This document shows positions 9,609-16,513 of a stretch of 64,000 nt of DNA, in pieces. The stretch comes from Dinghuibacter silviterrae. GTDB taxonomy: Bacteria; Bacteroidota; Bacteroidia; Chitinophagales; Chitinophagaceae. The notes beneath the pieces were generated by a model. It made no database searches and was not told the DNA's origin. It saw nothing but the letters and a program-made list of their open reading frames with translations. Each line of letters starts with the position of its first letter. Position 1 is the first letter of the stretch. Position numbers and translations under genes: made by a program. The stretch spans positions 1,922,001 through 1,986,000 of the forward strand of contig NZ_SODV01000001.1 of the NCBI RefSeq assembly GCF_004366355.1. The letters run 5' to 3'.

Positions 9609-9830
9609 ATGAACCGCCTGAAAGATTTCATTGAATGGAAAGTTTTTGGGGTCTGTACCTACCTGGGTGAAAAGTGGGGCGTTGCCACGTCCACCATCCG
9701 GATGTACTTTATCTATCTGACCTTTCTCACGATGGGCTCCCCCATCCTGTTCTACCTGTTTTTCGCCTTCTGGATGAACATCAAGCAATACATCTGGAGC
9801 GCGCGTCGCAACCCCATAAAATGGCTCTAA
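9609..9830 (+). CDS. PspC domain-containing small membrane protein
   Basis: A 73-residue protein with the layout of a PspC domain: a short N-terminal segment (DFIEWKVFGVCTYLGEKWGV), then a strongly hydrophobic helix (MYFIYLTFLTMGSPILFYLFFAFW) and a basic tail. PspC proteins are inner-membrane parts of phage-shock-type envelope stress responses. No PspA or PspB partner is nearby. It is divergent from the aconitase gene and convergent with the hypothetical gene at 10158-10583. Confidence 0.8.
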   Translation: MNRLKDFIEWKVFGVCTYLGEKWGVATSTIRMYFIYLTFLTMGSPILFYLFFAFWMNIKQYIWSARRNPIKWL

Positions 9831-9857
9831 GCCAGCCCTAACGGGCGTATGCTCCTC

Positions 9858-9890
9858 GTTTTCCGGTGTTCCGGTTTTCGGTGTTCGGTG
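9858..9890 (+). repeat. short imperfect tandem repeat beside the long hairpin
   Basis: Two units follow each other: GTTTTCCGGTGTTCCG (9858-9873) and GTTTTCGGTGTTCGG (9874-9888). Further downstream, GCCGCCGGGCTTCGC and ACCGCCAGGCTTCGC form another near-repeat (about 9898-9945). Nothing codes here; the gene-free stretch 9831-10157 holds this and the long inverted repeat. Confidence 0.6.
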
Positions 9891-9959
9891 AGCCCGTTGC
9901 CGCCGGGCTTCGCTATCGGTACGTCCCGCTACCGCCAGGCTTCGCACCTAAACGTGCTA

Positions 9960-10079
9960 GGCTAGGCCGAGGGGGGGTGTGTAAATTCCATTCTTTTCCG
10001 CAGAGTTTAAACACGATAGGCGTCGTTCAAATCTTCTGCGGAAAAGAATGGAATTTACACACCCCCCCTCGGCCTAGCC
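9960..10079. repeat. 120-nt element with 45-bp perfect inverted repeat
   Basis: The left arm at 9960-10004 (begins GGCTAGGCCGAGGGGGGG, ends TTTTCCGCAGA) is the exact reverse complement of the right arm at 10035-10079, 45 of 45 bases, including a run of 7 G against 7 C. The 30-nt centre continues the symmetry imperfectly (TTTAAAC against GTTCAAA). It lies in the gap between the convergent PspC and hypothetical genes. There is no U-run on either strand, so it is not a standard terminator. It has no coding capacity. It might be a mobile hairpin element, a structured RNA, or a protein-binding cruciform. Confidence 0.9.
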
Positions 10080-10157
10080 GGGTGGCCTCGGTTCGGTGCC
10101 GGGGGCTTCTCGGTTCTGTGTGTGAGGGCCGCTTGGGGATCGAAATCGGCTAGATAC

Positions 10158-10583
10158 TTAGTGTTCCAGCGCCGCGCGGTCGACGAGGTGCACGTTTGTC
10201 ATGGAGAGATAGTGATTTTGGAGTTCGTGGAGCGCCAGCCCCTCGTGGAGCTTCCGCGGCTGTTCGCTGCGGTATTGGAGCGTCATGTGTTGGAAGGTGC
10301 CGGGGTCGTAGACTTTTATGCTGAAGGGCCCCCGGAGGTAGGTGATGGATCCGTCGGGATCCGGGCCGCCGTCCGGTTTGAATTGCAGGTTTTCCAGGAC
10401 CTTTTGGTCGACGGGTATGGGAAACAATTCATCCGGCTCGTACCAGCATTCCTGGTCGTCGTTGGTGATGACGCAGACCTGGTTATTTTCCCTGTCGAAT
10501 TGGACAACGCTACCTGGTACGGAACCGCCGTCGTACTTGGCACGGACGATGTCCCCGGCCTTGAGTTCATGCATCGGGATCAT
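10158..10583 (-). CDS. hypothetical protein, small beta-rich cytoplasmic
   Basis: A 141-residue protein I do not recognise as a named family. It has no signal peptide or membrane helix. The first 60 residues (ELKAGDIVRAKYDGGSVPG, then VVQFDRENNQVCVITNDD) look like a small SH3- or KOW-like barrel: a glycine turn, alternating hydrophobics and a WYEPDELFPIPV strand. The second half (GSITYLRGPFSIKVYD, MTLQYRSEQPRKLHEG) is also strand-rich and ends in a short helix. Two starts are possible, ATG 10583 or ATG 10574 (MHELKAGD). It is followed by the long inverted repeat and preceded by the kdsA-GNAT pair on the same strand at 34 nt. Confidence 0.6.
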   Translation of the reverse strand: MIPMHELKAGDIVRAKYDGGSVPGSVVQFDRENNQVCVITNDDQECWYEPDELFPIPVDQKVLENLQFKPDGGPDPDGSITYLRGPFSIKVYDPGTFQHMTLQYRSEQPRKLHEGLALHELQNHYLSMTNVHLVDRAALEH

Positions 10584-10617
10584 GGCAATGATGTTTTTTA
10601 GGTTAGAAGATAAATAA

Positions 10618-11076
10618 TTATGCCGAACCGTGCAAGGGGGGCGGCCCGTAGGGGTCGATCTTCAGCACCTCCATCAGCCGCTGCGGCCGGCTCAACTGCG
10701 TAAAGCCGTATTGCGCGTACAATCCGTGGGCGTCCCGGGTGCCGAGCATAAAGCGGCGGAGCCCCTGCAGGTCGGGGTGGGCCATGATGCAGGCCATGAG
10801 CCACTTGGAGAGGCCTTTGCCGCGGTGCGCGGGGAGGACATAGACGTCCGCGAGGTACCCGAAGGTCGCGGTGTCCGTAACGACCCGGGCGAACCCCACC
10901 TGGGCGGGGCCGTCATACATCCCAAAGCAAAGGGAGTGTTCGATCGCCCGCTCCACGATGGACCGGGGGATGTGAAGTGCCCAATACGATTCGGTAGATA
11001 GGAAATGATGAATCGCTTCCACATCCAGCCGGGTCTTATCGGTGGATAGGGTATACCCGTCTTGTGTCCATTCCAT
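10618..11076 (-). CDS. GNAT family N-acetyltransferase
   Basis: A 152-residue acyl-CoA dependent N-acetyltransferase of unknown substrate. The acetyl-CoA binding signature is clear: DVYVLPAHRGKGLSKWLM (residues about 77-94, the R-G-K-G turn), after the core strand VGFARVVTDTATFGYLA and before LRRFMLGTRDAHGLYAQYGF. Its ATG overlaps the TGA of kdsA by one base (TGATG), so it is likely translated by coupling from the kdsA message. Confidence 0.88.
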   Translation of the reverse strand: MEWTQDGYTLSTDKTRLDVEAIHHFLSTESYWALHIPRSIVERAIEHSLCFGMYDGPAQVGFARVVTDTATFGYLADVYVLPAHRGKGLSKWLMACIMAHPDLQGLRRFMLGTRDAHGLYAQYGFTQLSRPQRLMEVLKIDPYGPPPLHGSA

Positions 11077-11900
11077 CAGAACAGTGCTTTCCTTATTTTA
11101 ACCAATTGCGCCAGGAGGGGTTCGAGGTGGTCCAGCCGGAGCATGTTGGCCCCGTCGCTCAGGGCCTTGGAGGGCTCGGGATGGGTTTCTATAAAAAGCC
11201 CGTCGGCGCCCACGGCGATAGCAGCTTTGGCGATGGTGCCGATCATGGCCGGGTTTCCGCCGGTTACGCCCGAGGACTGGTTGGGTTGTTGTAGCGAGTG
11301 GGTGCAATCCATGACGGTGGGCGCCTGGTGTGCCTGCATCCAGGGGATGTTGCGGTAGTCCACGACGAGGTCGGTATAGCCGAAGCTGTTTCCGCGTTCC
11401 GTGAGGATCACCTTCTCATTGCCCGCCTTGCGGATCTTTTCGGCGGCAAACTTCATCGCTTCCCCTGAGAGGAATTGTCCCTTTTTCACATTGACCACCT
11501 TACCCGTTTGTGCCGCGGCAATGAGCAGGTCTGTTTGCCGGCAAAGGAATGCAGGGATCTGGAGCATGTCCACATAAGCCGCGGCCATGGCGGCCTCGTC
11601 GTGCGCGTGGATGTCCGACACCGTTGGCAGGTGGTAGGTCTTTCCAATCTTCTGCAATAACTTCAGGGCCGTTTCATCGCCCAGGCCGGTGAACGACGAA
11701 GCGCTGGTCCGGTTGGCCTTACGATAGGAGGATTTAAACACATAGGGAATACCCATGTTCCGGCAGATCGTGCTGACCTTTTCGGCGACTTCGGTGAGCA
11801 CTTCTTCGCCTTCGACGACACAGGGTCCGGCGATCAGGAAAAAGCTCCGTTCGTCATAAGATTGGCCCTGGAAAAGGTCTTGCAAAAAATTAGGTATCAT
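11076..11900 (-). CDS. kdsA: 3-deoxy-8-phosphooctulonate (Kdo-8-P) synthase
   Basis: Condenses phosphoenolpyruvate with arabinose-5-phosphate to give Kdo-8-phosphate for the LPS inner core, in the cytoplasm. The 274-residue length is typical. Conserved blocks include FFLIAGPCVVEG near the N-terminus, the PYVFKSSYRKANRTS phosphate/PEP-binding block, and VILTERGNSFGYTDLVVD. The frame is open 74 codons further upstream, but that part runs into the divergent neighbour and lacks sense; MIPNFLQDLF at 11900 is the proper start. A near-consensus element TACCTTTA ends about 5 nt before the ATG. It shares its upstream region with the divergent gene at 11950. Confidence 0.95.
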   Translation of the reverse strand: MIPNFLQDLFQGQSYDERSFFLIAGPCVVEGEEVLTEVAEKVSTICRNMGIPYVFKSSYRKANRTSASSFTGLGDETALKLLQKIGKTYHLPTVSDIHAHDEAAMAAAYVDMLQIPAFLCRQTDLLIAAAQTGKVVNVKKGQFLSGEAMKFAAEKIRKAGNEKVILTERGNSFGYTDLVVDYRNIPWMQAHQAPTVMDCTHSLQQPNQSSGVTGGNPAMIGTIAKAAIAVGADGLFIETHPEPSKALSDGANMLRLDHLEPLLAQLVKIRKALF

Positions 11901-11933
11901 GGAGTAAAGGTAGGGGACTTCAGGATATTTTCT

Positions 11934-11941
11934 TAGGTTTG
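11934..11941 (+). promoter_or_regulatory. promoter (-7 element) for the threonine dehydrogenase gene
   Basis: TAGGTTTG is a perfect TAnnTTTG, 8 nt before the ATG at 11950. It shares the 49-nt gap with the divergent kdsA. Confidence 0.55.
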
Positions 11942-11949
11942 CAACCCTT

Positions 11950-12909
11950 ATGGTGACCGAAAAAATACTGGTAGTAGGCGCTTGCGGGCAAATCGGTGTG
12001 GAGCTCACCCTGCAGTTGCGCAAGATGTACGGAGGGGCGAACGTGATCGCCAGCGACCTCAGGGAAGAACACCCGATGCTCAAGGATACGGGGCCATACA
12101 TCCCCATGGACATCATGAACAAGGAAACCTTTCACGTGTTGGTGTTGCGCTACAACATCACACAGGTTTACCTGCTCGCGGCCATCCTGTCGGCAACGGG
12201 GGAAAAGAACCCGCCCCTGGCCTGGAACCTCAACATGCAGAGTTTGCTCAACGTCCTCGAAGTCGCGAAGGAAGAAAAACTGCACAAGATCTACTGGCCT
12301 TCGAGTATCGCCGTCTTCGGTCCCAACTCGCCCAAACAACAAACGCCCCAGCATACCATTATGGAGCCCACCACCGTGTACGGGGTCAGCAAGCTGGCGG
12401 GGGAACGCTGGTGTGAATACTACCACCATCGTTACGGCGTGGATGTACGCAGCCTTCGCTATCCCGGATTGATCAGCTACAAATCCGCGCCCGGGGGTGG
12501 CACGACCGACTACGCCATCGAGATCTACCAGGACGCACTCCGGGAAGGCAAGTACGAATGCTTCCTGAAAGAGGATACCTATCTCCCGATGATGTATATG
12601 CCGGACGCCATCCGCGCCACCATCGAGCTGATGGAGGCCGACGCAAACCGGATCTCCGTGCGGTCGTCCTACAACCTGAGCGCGATGAGTTTCTCACCGA
12701 AAGAGATCGGGGAGGCCATCCGGAAACACCTGCCTGCTTTTGCTATTAGCTACGCACCCGACTTCCGTCAAAAGATCGCCGACAGCTGGCCGTCCAGCAT
12801 TGACGATGGTGCCGCCCGAGAAGATTGGGGATGGGCGCCCGGGTATGACCTCGAACGCATGACGGTGGATATGCTCAAGAATATAGGCGGATCTACTTCT
12901 GGAGCATAA
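11950..12909 (+). CDS. SDR-type L-threonine 3-dehydrogenase (NAD-dependent epimerase/dehydratase family)
   Basis: A 319-residue extended short-chain dehydrogenase. The Rossmann start ILVVGACGQIGVELT carries the GxxGxxG-type turn, and the catalytic set is Ser-Ser in YWPSSIAVFGP and Tyr-x3-Lys in TVYGVSKLAGE. The sequence (LYLLAAILS-type region VYLLAAILSATGE, RYPGLISYKSAPGGGTTDYA) is that of the UDP-galactose-epimerase-like threonine dehydrogenases known from Bacteroidota and archaea, which oxidise L-threonine to 2-amino-3-ketobutyrate. A sugar-nucleotide epimerase is the less likely alternative. The gcvP gene at 21-24 kb would handle glycine made downstream. Its 3' end overlaps the convergent gene at 12893 by 17 nt. 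Confidence 0.82.
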   Translation: MVTEKILVVGACGQIGVELTLQLRKMYGGANVIASDLREEHPMLKDTGPYIPMDIMNKETFHVLVLRYNITQVYLLAAILSATGEKNPPLAWNLNMQSLLNVLEVAKEEKLHKIYWPSSIAVFGPNSPKQQTPQHTIMEPTTVYGVSKLAGERWCEYYHHRYGVDVRSLRYPGLISYKSAPGGGTTDYAIEIYQDALREGKYECFLKEDTYLPMMYMPDAIRATIELMEADANRISVRSSYNLSAMSFSPKEIGEAIRKHLPAFAISYAPDFRQKIADSWPSSIDDGAAREDWGWAPGYDLERMTVDMLKNIGGSTSGA

Positions 12910-13642
12910 ACGTGTACAGCGCAATCCTGTAAAAGACCTCGTCTTCCAACCCTACATGCCGCCTGGCCTGTGCATCCTTCATCCCATGGCTCCGCAACTG
13001 GAGGTACTGGAGATAAGAGGAGGCGGCCATGTTCATCAATTGTTTCAATTGCCGTTCCATTTCCTGACGGTTGGTCGGATCCGTTTCTTTCTGCTTTTTC
13101 AAAAAGGCATCCAGGAACTGGAGGCCATGGGCTTTTAATTGGCGGTACAACGGGTTGTTCCGGCGTCCGCCGGCTTCTTTGAGTTCGGCGATATCCTGGA
13201 GGATGCGGTGTTCCTTGAGCAGGCGGAACTCCTGTATGACCTGCGGGACATGAACACCCCGGCGGGTGCAAAAATGATTGTAGACAAAAACGAGGTACTC
13301 TTGTGTCGGCATGCCCAATTCCGGAAGGACATCAAGGGCGCTCAGGTGTCTTCGCTTCGCCTCGGACAGGACTTGTTCATCGGGCAGGGGCGAGGATAGG
13401 AGATAGTCTTCCGCAGCTTCCTTCAAACGTTCCCGCACTTTGTCGAGCATTTGTTCGGATAGCTTTTTATGCCGGTGCATGCTGTGTAATATCCGGACGA
13501 ATCTCCGGGAGGGTGGAAGGCCGTACTGTGCCAGGATATTGTCTTCCAGGTCTTCTGCCTGGGCAATCAAGGCCGGTGCCTTGCCGGGGCCGCCCTGTTC
13601 CTGTATACGTCGAGCCAGTTCGTAATATTTCTTCAGGTCCAT
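12893..13642 (-). CDS. hypothetical all-helical protein
   Basis: A 249-residue protein rich in charged and aliphatic residues with no recognisable domain, signal peptide or membrane helix. It appears fully helical: DLKKYYELARRIQEQ at the start, LSEQMLDKVRERLKEAAEDYL, and a Gln/Lys/Met-rich stretch near residues 190-225. I chose the ATG at 13642 (MDLKKYYELA); an upstream ATG at 13672 adds ten residues. It is convergent with the threonine dehydrogenase gene, with a 17-nt overlap. Nothing nearby indicates its job. Confidence 0.6.
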   Translation of the reverse strand: MDLKKYYELARRIQEQGGPGKAPALIAQAEDLEDNILAQYGLPPSRRFVRILHSMHRHKKLSEQMLDKVRERLKEAAEDYLLSSPLPDEQVLSEAKRRHLSALDVLPELGMPTQEYLVFVYNHFCTRRGVHVPQVIQEFRLLKEHRILQDIAELKEAGGRRNNPLYRQLKAHGLQFLDAFLKKQKETDPTNRQEMERQLKQLMNMAASSYLQYLQLRSHGMKDAQARRHVGLEDEVFYRIALYTFMLQK

Positions 13643-13745
13643 AGCAAACAGCGCTAGAAGGGTGTTTTCCAAGGAGCTAACATCCTGAAACTAATAAAAT
13701 AAGGTTGGTTTTGCAAGAAGAAAATAAAAAATAATACTCTATAAA

Positions 13746-13777
13746 TTTGGTAGACTAATAAGATTGAGCTAACCTTG
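13746..13777 (+). promoter_or_regulatory. promoter for tRNA-Cys
   Basis: TTTG (13746-13749), 20 nt, then TAACCTTG (13770-13777): the Bacteroidota consensus with one mismatch, placed 40 nt upstream of the tRNA. The surrounding 13673-13817 is AT-rich and otherwise empty. Confidence 0.6.
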
Positions 13778-13817
13778 CACTATCAAAGGCGCTCCAATGA
13801 AACGCCCGCGACACATG

Positions 13818-13888
13818 AGTTACGTGGCCGAGGGGATAGGCAGAGGTTTGCAAGACCTCCTACGACGGTTCGATCCCGTCCGTAACTG
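13818..13888 (+). tRNA. tRNA-Cys (GCA)
   Basis: A 71-nt cloverleaf can be drawn by hand. The acceptor AGTTACG pairs with CGTAACT (7 bp). The D-arm is GCC/GGC with loop GAGGGGATA. The anticodon stem GAGGT/ACCTC closes loop TTGCAAG, giving anticodon GCA. There is a 4-nt variable region and a T-arm GACGG/CCGTC with loop TTCGATC. No CCA is encoded, as usual in this phylum. The base after the acceptor stem is G, where cysteine tRNAs normally carry U73; see findings. Confidence 0.85.
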
Positions 13889-13920
13889 CGACAGACTATC
13901 ATAGCAAGCAATCGTTTACC

Positions 13921-13953
13921 GGCCCTTCCGTTCTCGGAGGGGCCTCGTCTTTT
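13921..13953 (+). terminator. rho-independent terminator after tRNA-Cys
   Basis: GGCCCTTCC (13921-13929) pairs with GGAGGGGCC (13936-13944), one G-T wobble, loop of 6, followed by TCGTCTTTT. It lies 32 nt after the tRNA. Confidence 0.7.
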
Positions 13954-13973
13954 GGGGGAGGGCGGCGGCGCCG

Positions 13974-15413
13974 CTATTTCAACATGATCACCATCGCAGA
14001 GGAATACGGCACCGACACCAGCACGGAATCCCCGCCATGCGGCAGACCCCCAAACTTAGCTCCAGCGTAAGTTCCGTCGGACTTCACGCTGGCGCCGCCG
14101 AGGGTGACCCCGGAGGTAGCGGTGAGCGAAGCGGCGGTGAGGGTGGTATAGGTGGCCGACGTCAGCGGGGTCCCGGTATGAAGGGTAATGTCGGCGTTGT
14201 TGGCGGGGTCTTTATTGACAAAGGTGATGGCGGTGTATCCGTTGTCCAGAAGGACGGCGTACGCGGAAAACAAAGGGTTGATGGCACCCGGCGTGGACAG
14301 GCTGAGGGGCAGGAAACGGCCCTGGCAGCCCAACTGGAAACAAAGCATGCCGTAATACAACGGTTTGAGTTCGGCGCCTGTTTTGCTTAAGAGGATGGGA
14401 CTGTAATAGCCGCCGGTGCCCCCGTGAAAGTTGACCCCTGCAACGCCCAGCGAGGCCAGGGTGTACATATAATCCAGTCCCCAAAGGGCGCTGGCAAAAG
14501 TATTGCTGACGCCATTCTTACCCCCGTCATACACGGAGTTGCATTCCGCTACACGAAAAGAGATACCTGCACTCCGGGCGGCAGCTACCGCCGTGGTCAT
14601 GTCTTTGACCAGGTTGGGGTCAAGGGCCAGCAGGTTGGTCACCGTCACGGAGGGGTCGGTGGGGGGTCCCATCTTGTAATAGTGATTGGTGGCCAGGGAA
14701 ATCCGCTTGCTGTTCACGTTGACAAATTGAAGGAACCAGCTGGAGAGGTGGCCAGCGGTGGCCGGTCCGTCAAAAGTGGCCCGGTCAACGGTAGCGGAAT
14801 GGATCGCCGTATAGTAATTCAACCAGTCGTACTCAAAATTGGTGATGGTATAGGTGCTTGCCTTCAGACCATTGGACGCATAGAGGTCGGGTTCGTTCCC
14901 GATTTCAAAGTCTTCGATGGACGTGCCTCCTGCGTCAAGGGCATATAATGCCTCGTTGGCAGAGATTTGGGCGGTAGATTGGGCGAGGTTGACGCCATAG
15001 AGGCTTCTCCAGCCGAGGGCCTTCAGGAAGGCGGTATACGTGACAACGTCGGTGGTATACATGGTATCCACATCGGTGGACCCATTACGAGGGCCGGCGG
15101 GGTAGTGCCAAAATACTTTTTCCACCGAATTCCCGCCTATGCGGATGACGCCGTACGTGCCCAGGAGTTTGATCATCTTGATCAGGGGCGTGTTGGCGGT
15201 ATTGAGATAGTTGCCCCCGGGGAGGATATTTTTCTCAAAACTCAAACCGGTGAAATCCGATGGAATACGGAGGCCAGGCTGCGTGGGATCGGTGGTGAGG
15301 ACGACCCGTTGGGCAGGGGTGGCGACGTATTGCACCAGGACCTGTTTGTGACAGGCGAGACCGGTGGTAAGGATCAATAGGTAAAGGACGTACTTCGGCG
15401 TCTTCTTTTGCAT
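13974..15413 (-). CDS. glycoside hydrolase family 79-like lipoprotein
   Basis: A 479-residue secreted protein resembling GH79 (beta-glucuronidase/heparanase-type) enzymes. The N-terminus has a lipoprotein signal (LLILTTGLAC, Cys21). The TIM barrel runs from GLSFEKN and VIRIGGNSVE to about residue 385. The acid/base Glu fits in DFEIGNEPDLY and the nucleophile Glu in FRVAECNSVYDGG, followed by GVSNTFASALWGLDYM, all typical of the family. The last 90 residues form a beta domain (DITLHTGTPLTS onward to VSVPYSSAMVIML). The start is set at ATG 15413, because the ATG at 15434 lies inside a promoter element. It is a lone gene without a polysaccharide locus, so the substrate is unknown. Confidence 0.78.
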   Translation of the reverse strand: MQKKTPKYVLYLLILTTGLACHKQVLVQYVATPAQRVVLTTDPTQPGLRIPSDFTGLSFEKNILPGGNYLNTANTPLIKMIKLLGTYGVIRIGGNSVEKVFWHYPAGPRNGSTDVDTMYTTDVVTYTAFLKALGWRSLYGVNLAQSTAQISANEALYALDAGGTSIEDFEIGNEPDLYASNGLKASTYTITNFEYDWLNYYTAIHSATVDRATFDGPATAGHLSSWFLQFVNVNSKRISLATNHYYKMGPPTDPSVTVTNLLALDPNLVKDMTTAVAAARSAGISFRVAECNSVYDGGKNGVSNTFASALWGLDYMYTLASLGVAGVNFHGGTGGYYSPILLSKTGAELKPLYYGMLCFQLGCQGRFLPLSLSTPGAINPLFSAYAVLLDNGYTAITFVNKDPANNADITLHTGTPLTSATYTTLTAASLTATSGVTLGGASVKSDGTYAGAKFGGLPHGGDSVLVSVPYSSAMVIMLK

Positions 15414-15431
15414 AAAAAGATAAACAGGGCC

Positions 15432-15439
15432 CAAAGGTA
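15432..15439 (-). promoter_or_regulatory. promoter (-7 element) for the GH79-like gene
   Basis: TACCTTTG on the minus strand, perfect TAnnTTTG, 18 nt before the ATG at 15413. It rules out the longer N-terminus starting at 15434. Confidence 0.6.
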
Positions 15440-15456
15440 GGGCTTTGCCCCGTTAA

Positions 15457-15750
15457 TTAATGGTGTAAGAGCATCAGCAAGACGACAAAAAGGCAACAAA
15501 CAAAGGCCCCGACCAAAATCGCCTGTTTAAGGTCCTTTTCCTCCCGGGAGGGGTAAAAAAGGGGGTATTCCGTTTCGGAGCGTATATCCGCCAGTATCCT
15601 GCGTTCTTCCTCCTGGAGAAGGGGCTCGGGAAAGGAAGGGGTGCGCCCGCCGGTGTCGGATAGCCATTCTTCCACCTGTTTTGTGGTATCAGGGCTGGCG
15701 TTTCCTTCGAGGTACAGGTCCAATTTGCGTTTCAGATGTTTTTTTTGCAT
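15457..15750 (-). CDS. small single-pass membrane protein, possible anti-sigma partner
   Basis: A 97-residue protein. The N-terminal half (KRKLDLYLEGNASPDTTKQV then EEWL) looks like the short helical head of FecR-type anti-sigma factors. It ends in one membrane helix (AILVGAFVCCLFVVLLMLLHH) with almost nothing beyond it, so no periplasmic sensor domain. The ATG at 15750 lies 11 nt after the stop of the sigma-like gene on the same strand, so the two probably form an operon. The same plan (short head, one C-terminal helix) is seen in the 61117-61446 protein, which also follows a sigma gene. The anti-sigma role is inferred from these points. Confidence 0.6.
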   Translation of the reverse strand: MQKKHLKRKLDLYLEGNASPDTTKQVEEWLSDTGGRTPSFPEPLLQEEERRILADIRSETEYPLFYPSREEKDLKQAILVGAFVCCLFVVLLMLLHH

Positions 15751-15761
15751 GAGGTGCGGTT

Positions 15762-16277
15762 TCAGTGGTTCCGGCCCGCCATCACCCAGGGTTTGTTCCA
15801 CCAGTCGACGGGAGCCTTGACAAATTGCATCATCCATTGTTTCCAGCCGGGCTTATCGACGTCCCGGTGCATCATCATGGACCAGGCTTCTTCCTGGGCT
15901 TCCATTTCCTCGTACACCTTTTCGTCGGCGACGTTGGGTTGCTCGCCCCCGAAATAGGGCAATATAAAGCCATCGATCCATTGCGTGCCCGTAATGTCGT
16001 TTAAACGGCGGTGTAGCTGGTGTACGACCGCAACCCTTACCTTTTGGTAAAGCAGGACAGGCAGTGAGTATTCCACCGGTATGTGGTAGCGTTCTTTCCA
16101 GATCTCCGAAAAGACCAGGACGACGACCCGTCTGGCGTCCAACCGGGAATGCAATTTTTTCAGGGCATAGAAATAGACCATTCTCCAGTGTCTGTGGTAA
16201 AGTTCCTCAAAACACCCAGTGTCATCAGAGCGCAGTCTGTCCAGTAGTTCGATATCCGTGTACAGTTTTTCCTGCAT
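15762..16277 (-). CDS. truncated ECF sigma-70-like protein (region 2 only)
   Basis: The first 95 of 171 residues resemble sigma-70 region 2 of ECF factors: DIELLDRLRSDDTGCFEELY, HRHWRMVYFYALKKL, then VLVFSEIWKERYHI in place of the usual QEVF-LW block. After that the match stops. The rest is Trp/Met-rich (KQWMMQFVKAPVDWWNKPW) and contains no region 4 helix-turn-helix to recognise a -35 box. It is not obviously frameshifted. It could be a decayed sigma factor or one repurposed as a core-polymerase or partner-binding protein. The small membrane protein gene follows after 11 nt. Confidence 0.6.
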   Translation of the reverse strand: MQEKLYTDIELLDRLRSDDTGCFEELYHRHWRMVYFYALKKLHSRLDARRVVVLVFSEIWKERYHIPVEYSLPVLLYQKVRVAVVHQLHRRLNDITGTQWIDGFILPYFGGEQPNVADEKVYEEMEAQEEAWSMMMHRDVDKPGWKQWMMQFVKAPVDWWNKPWVMAGRNH

Positions 16278-16461
16278 AGGTGAGAAGCGTTGATTAGCAA
16301 AAAAGGGGGGTACAATCCCTTGTGGGGCGGTTAAGTCCCCTATTAAAATAGTGAGAAAAAGGCAAAAAAACGCTGCATGAGCGCCCTAAAATAGACCGCA
16401 TCGGCCCCTGTTTGTTTAATGCTTGTGGATATCTTTCGACACGCTGGACGGTGCCGGGCAT

Positions 16462-16494
16462 AAAAAAACCTGGTAGCCAATGACATACCAGGTT
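16462..16494 (-). terminator. rho-independent terminator of the alcohol dehydrogenase gene
   Basis: Read on the minus strand, AACCTGGTA (16486-16494) pairs with TACCAGGTT (16467-16475) and is followed by a T-run. It starts 20 nt after the stop. The rest of the gap 16278-16461 shows no gene. Confidence 0.8.
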
Positions 16495-16513
16495 CATTTA
16501 CTTAGTTTAATAT

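Noticed and set aside
9960-10079. Simple bidirectional terminator
   Set aside because: The stem is far longer than needed and no T-run follows on either strand.
11901-12122. N-terminal extension of kdsA by 74 codons
   Set aside because: It is the antisense of the start of the divergent gene at 11950 and does not resemble KdsA.
15414-15434. Start of the GH79-like gene at 15434
   Set aside because: The ATG is inside the promoter element at 15432-15439.
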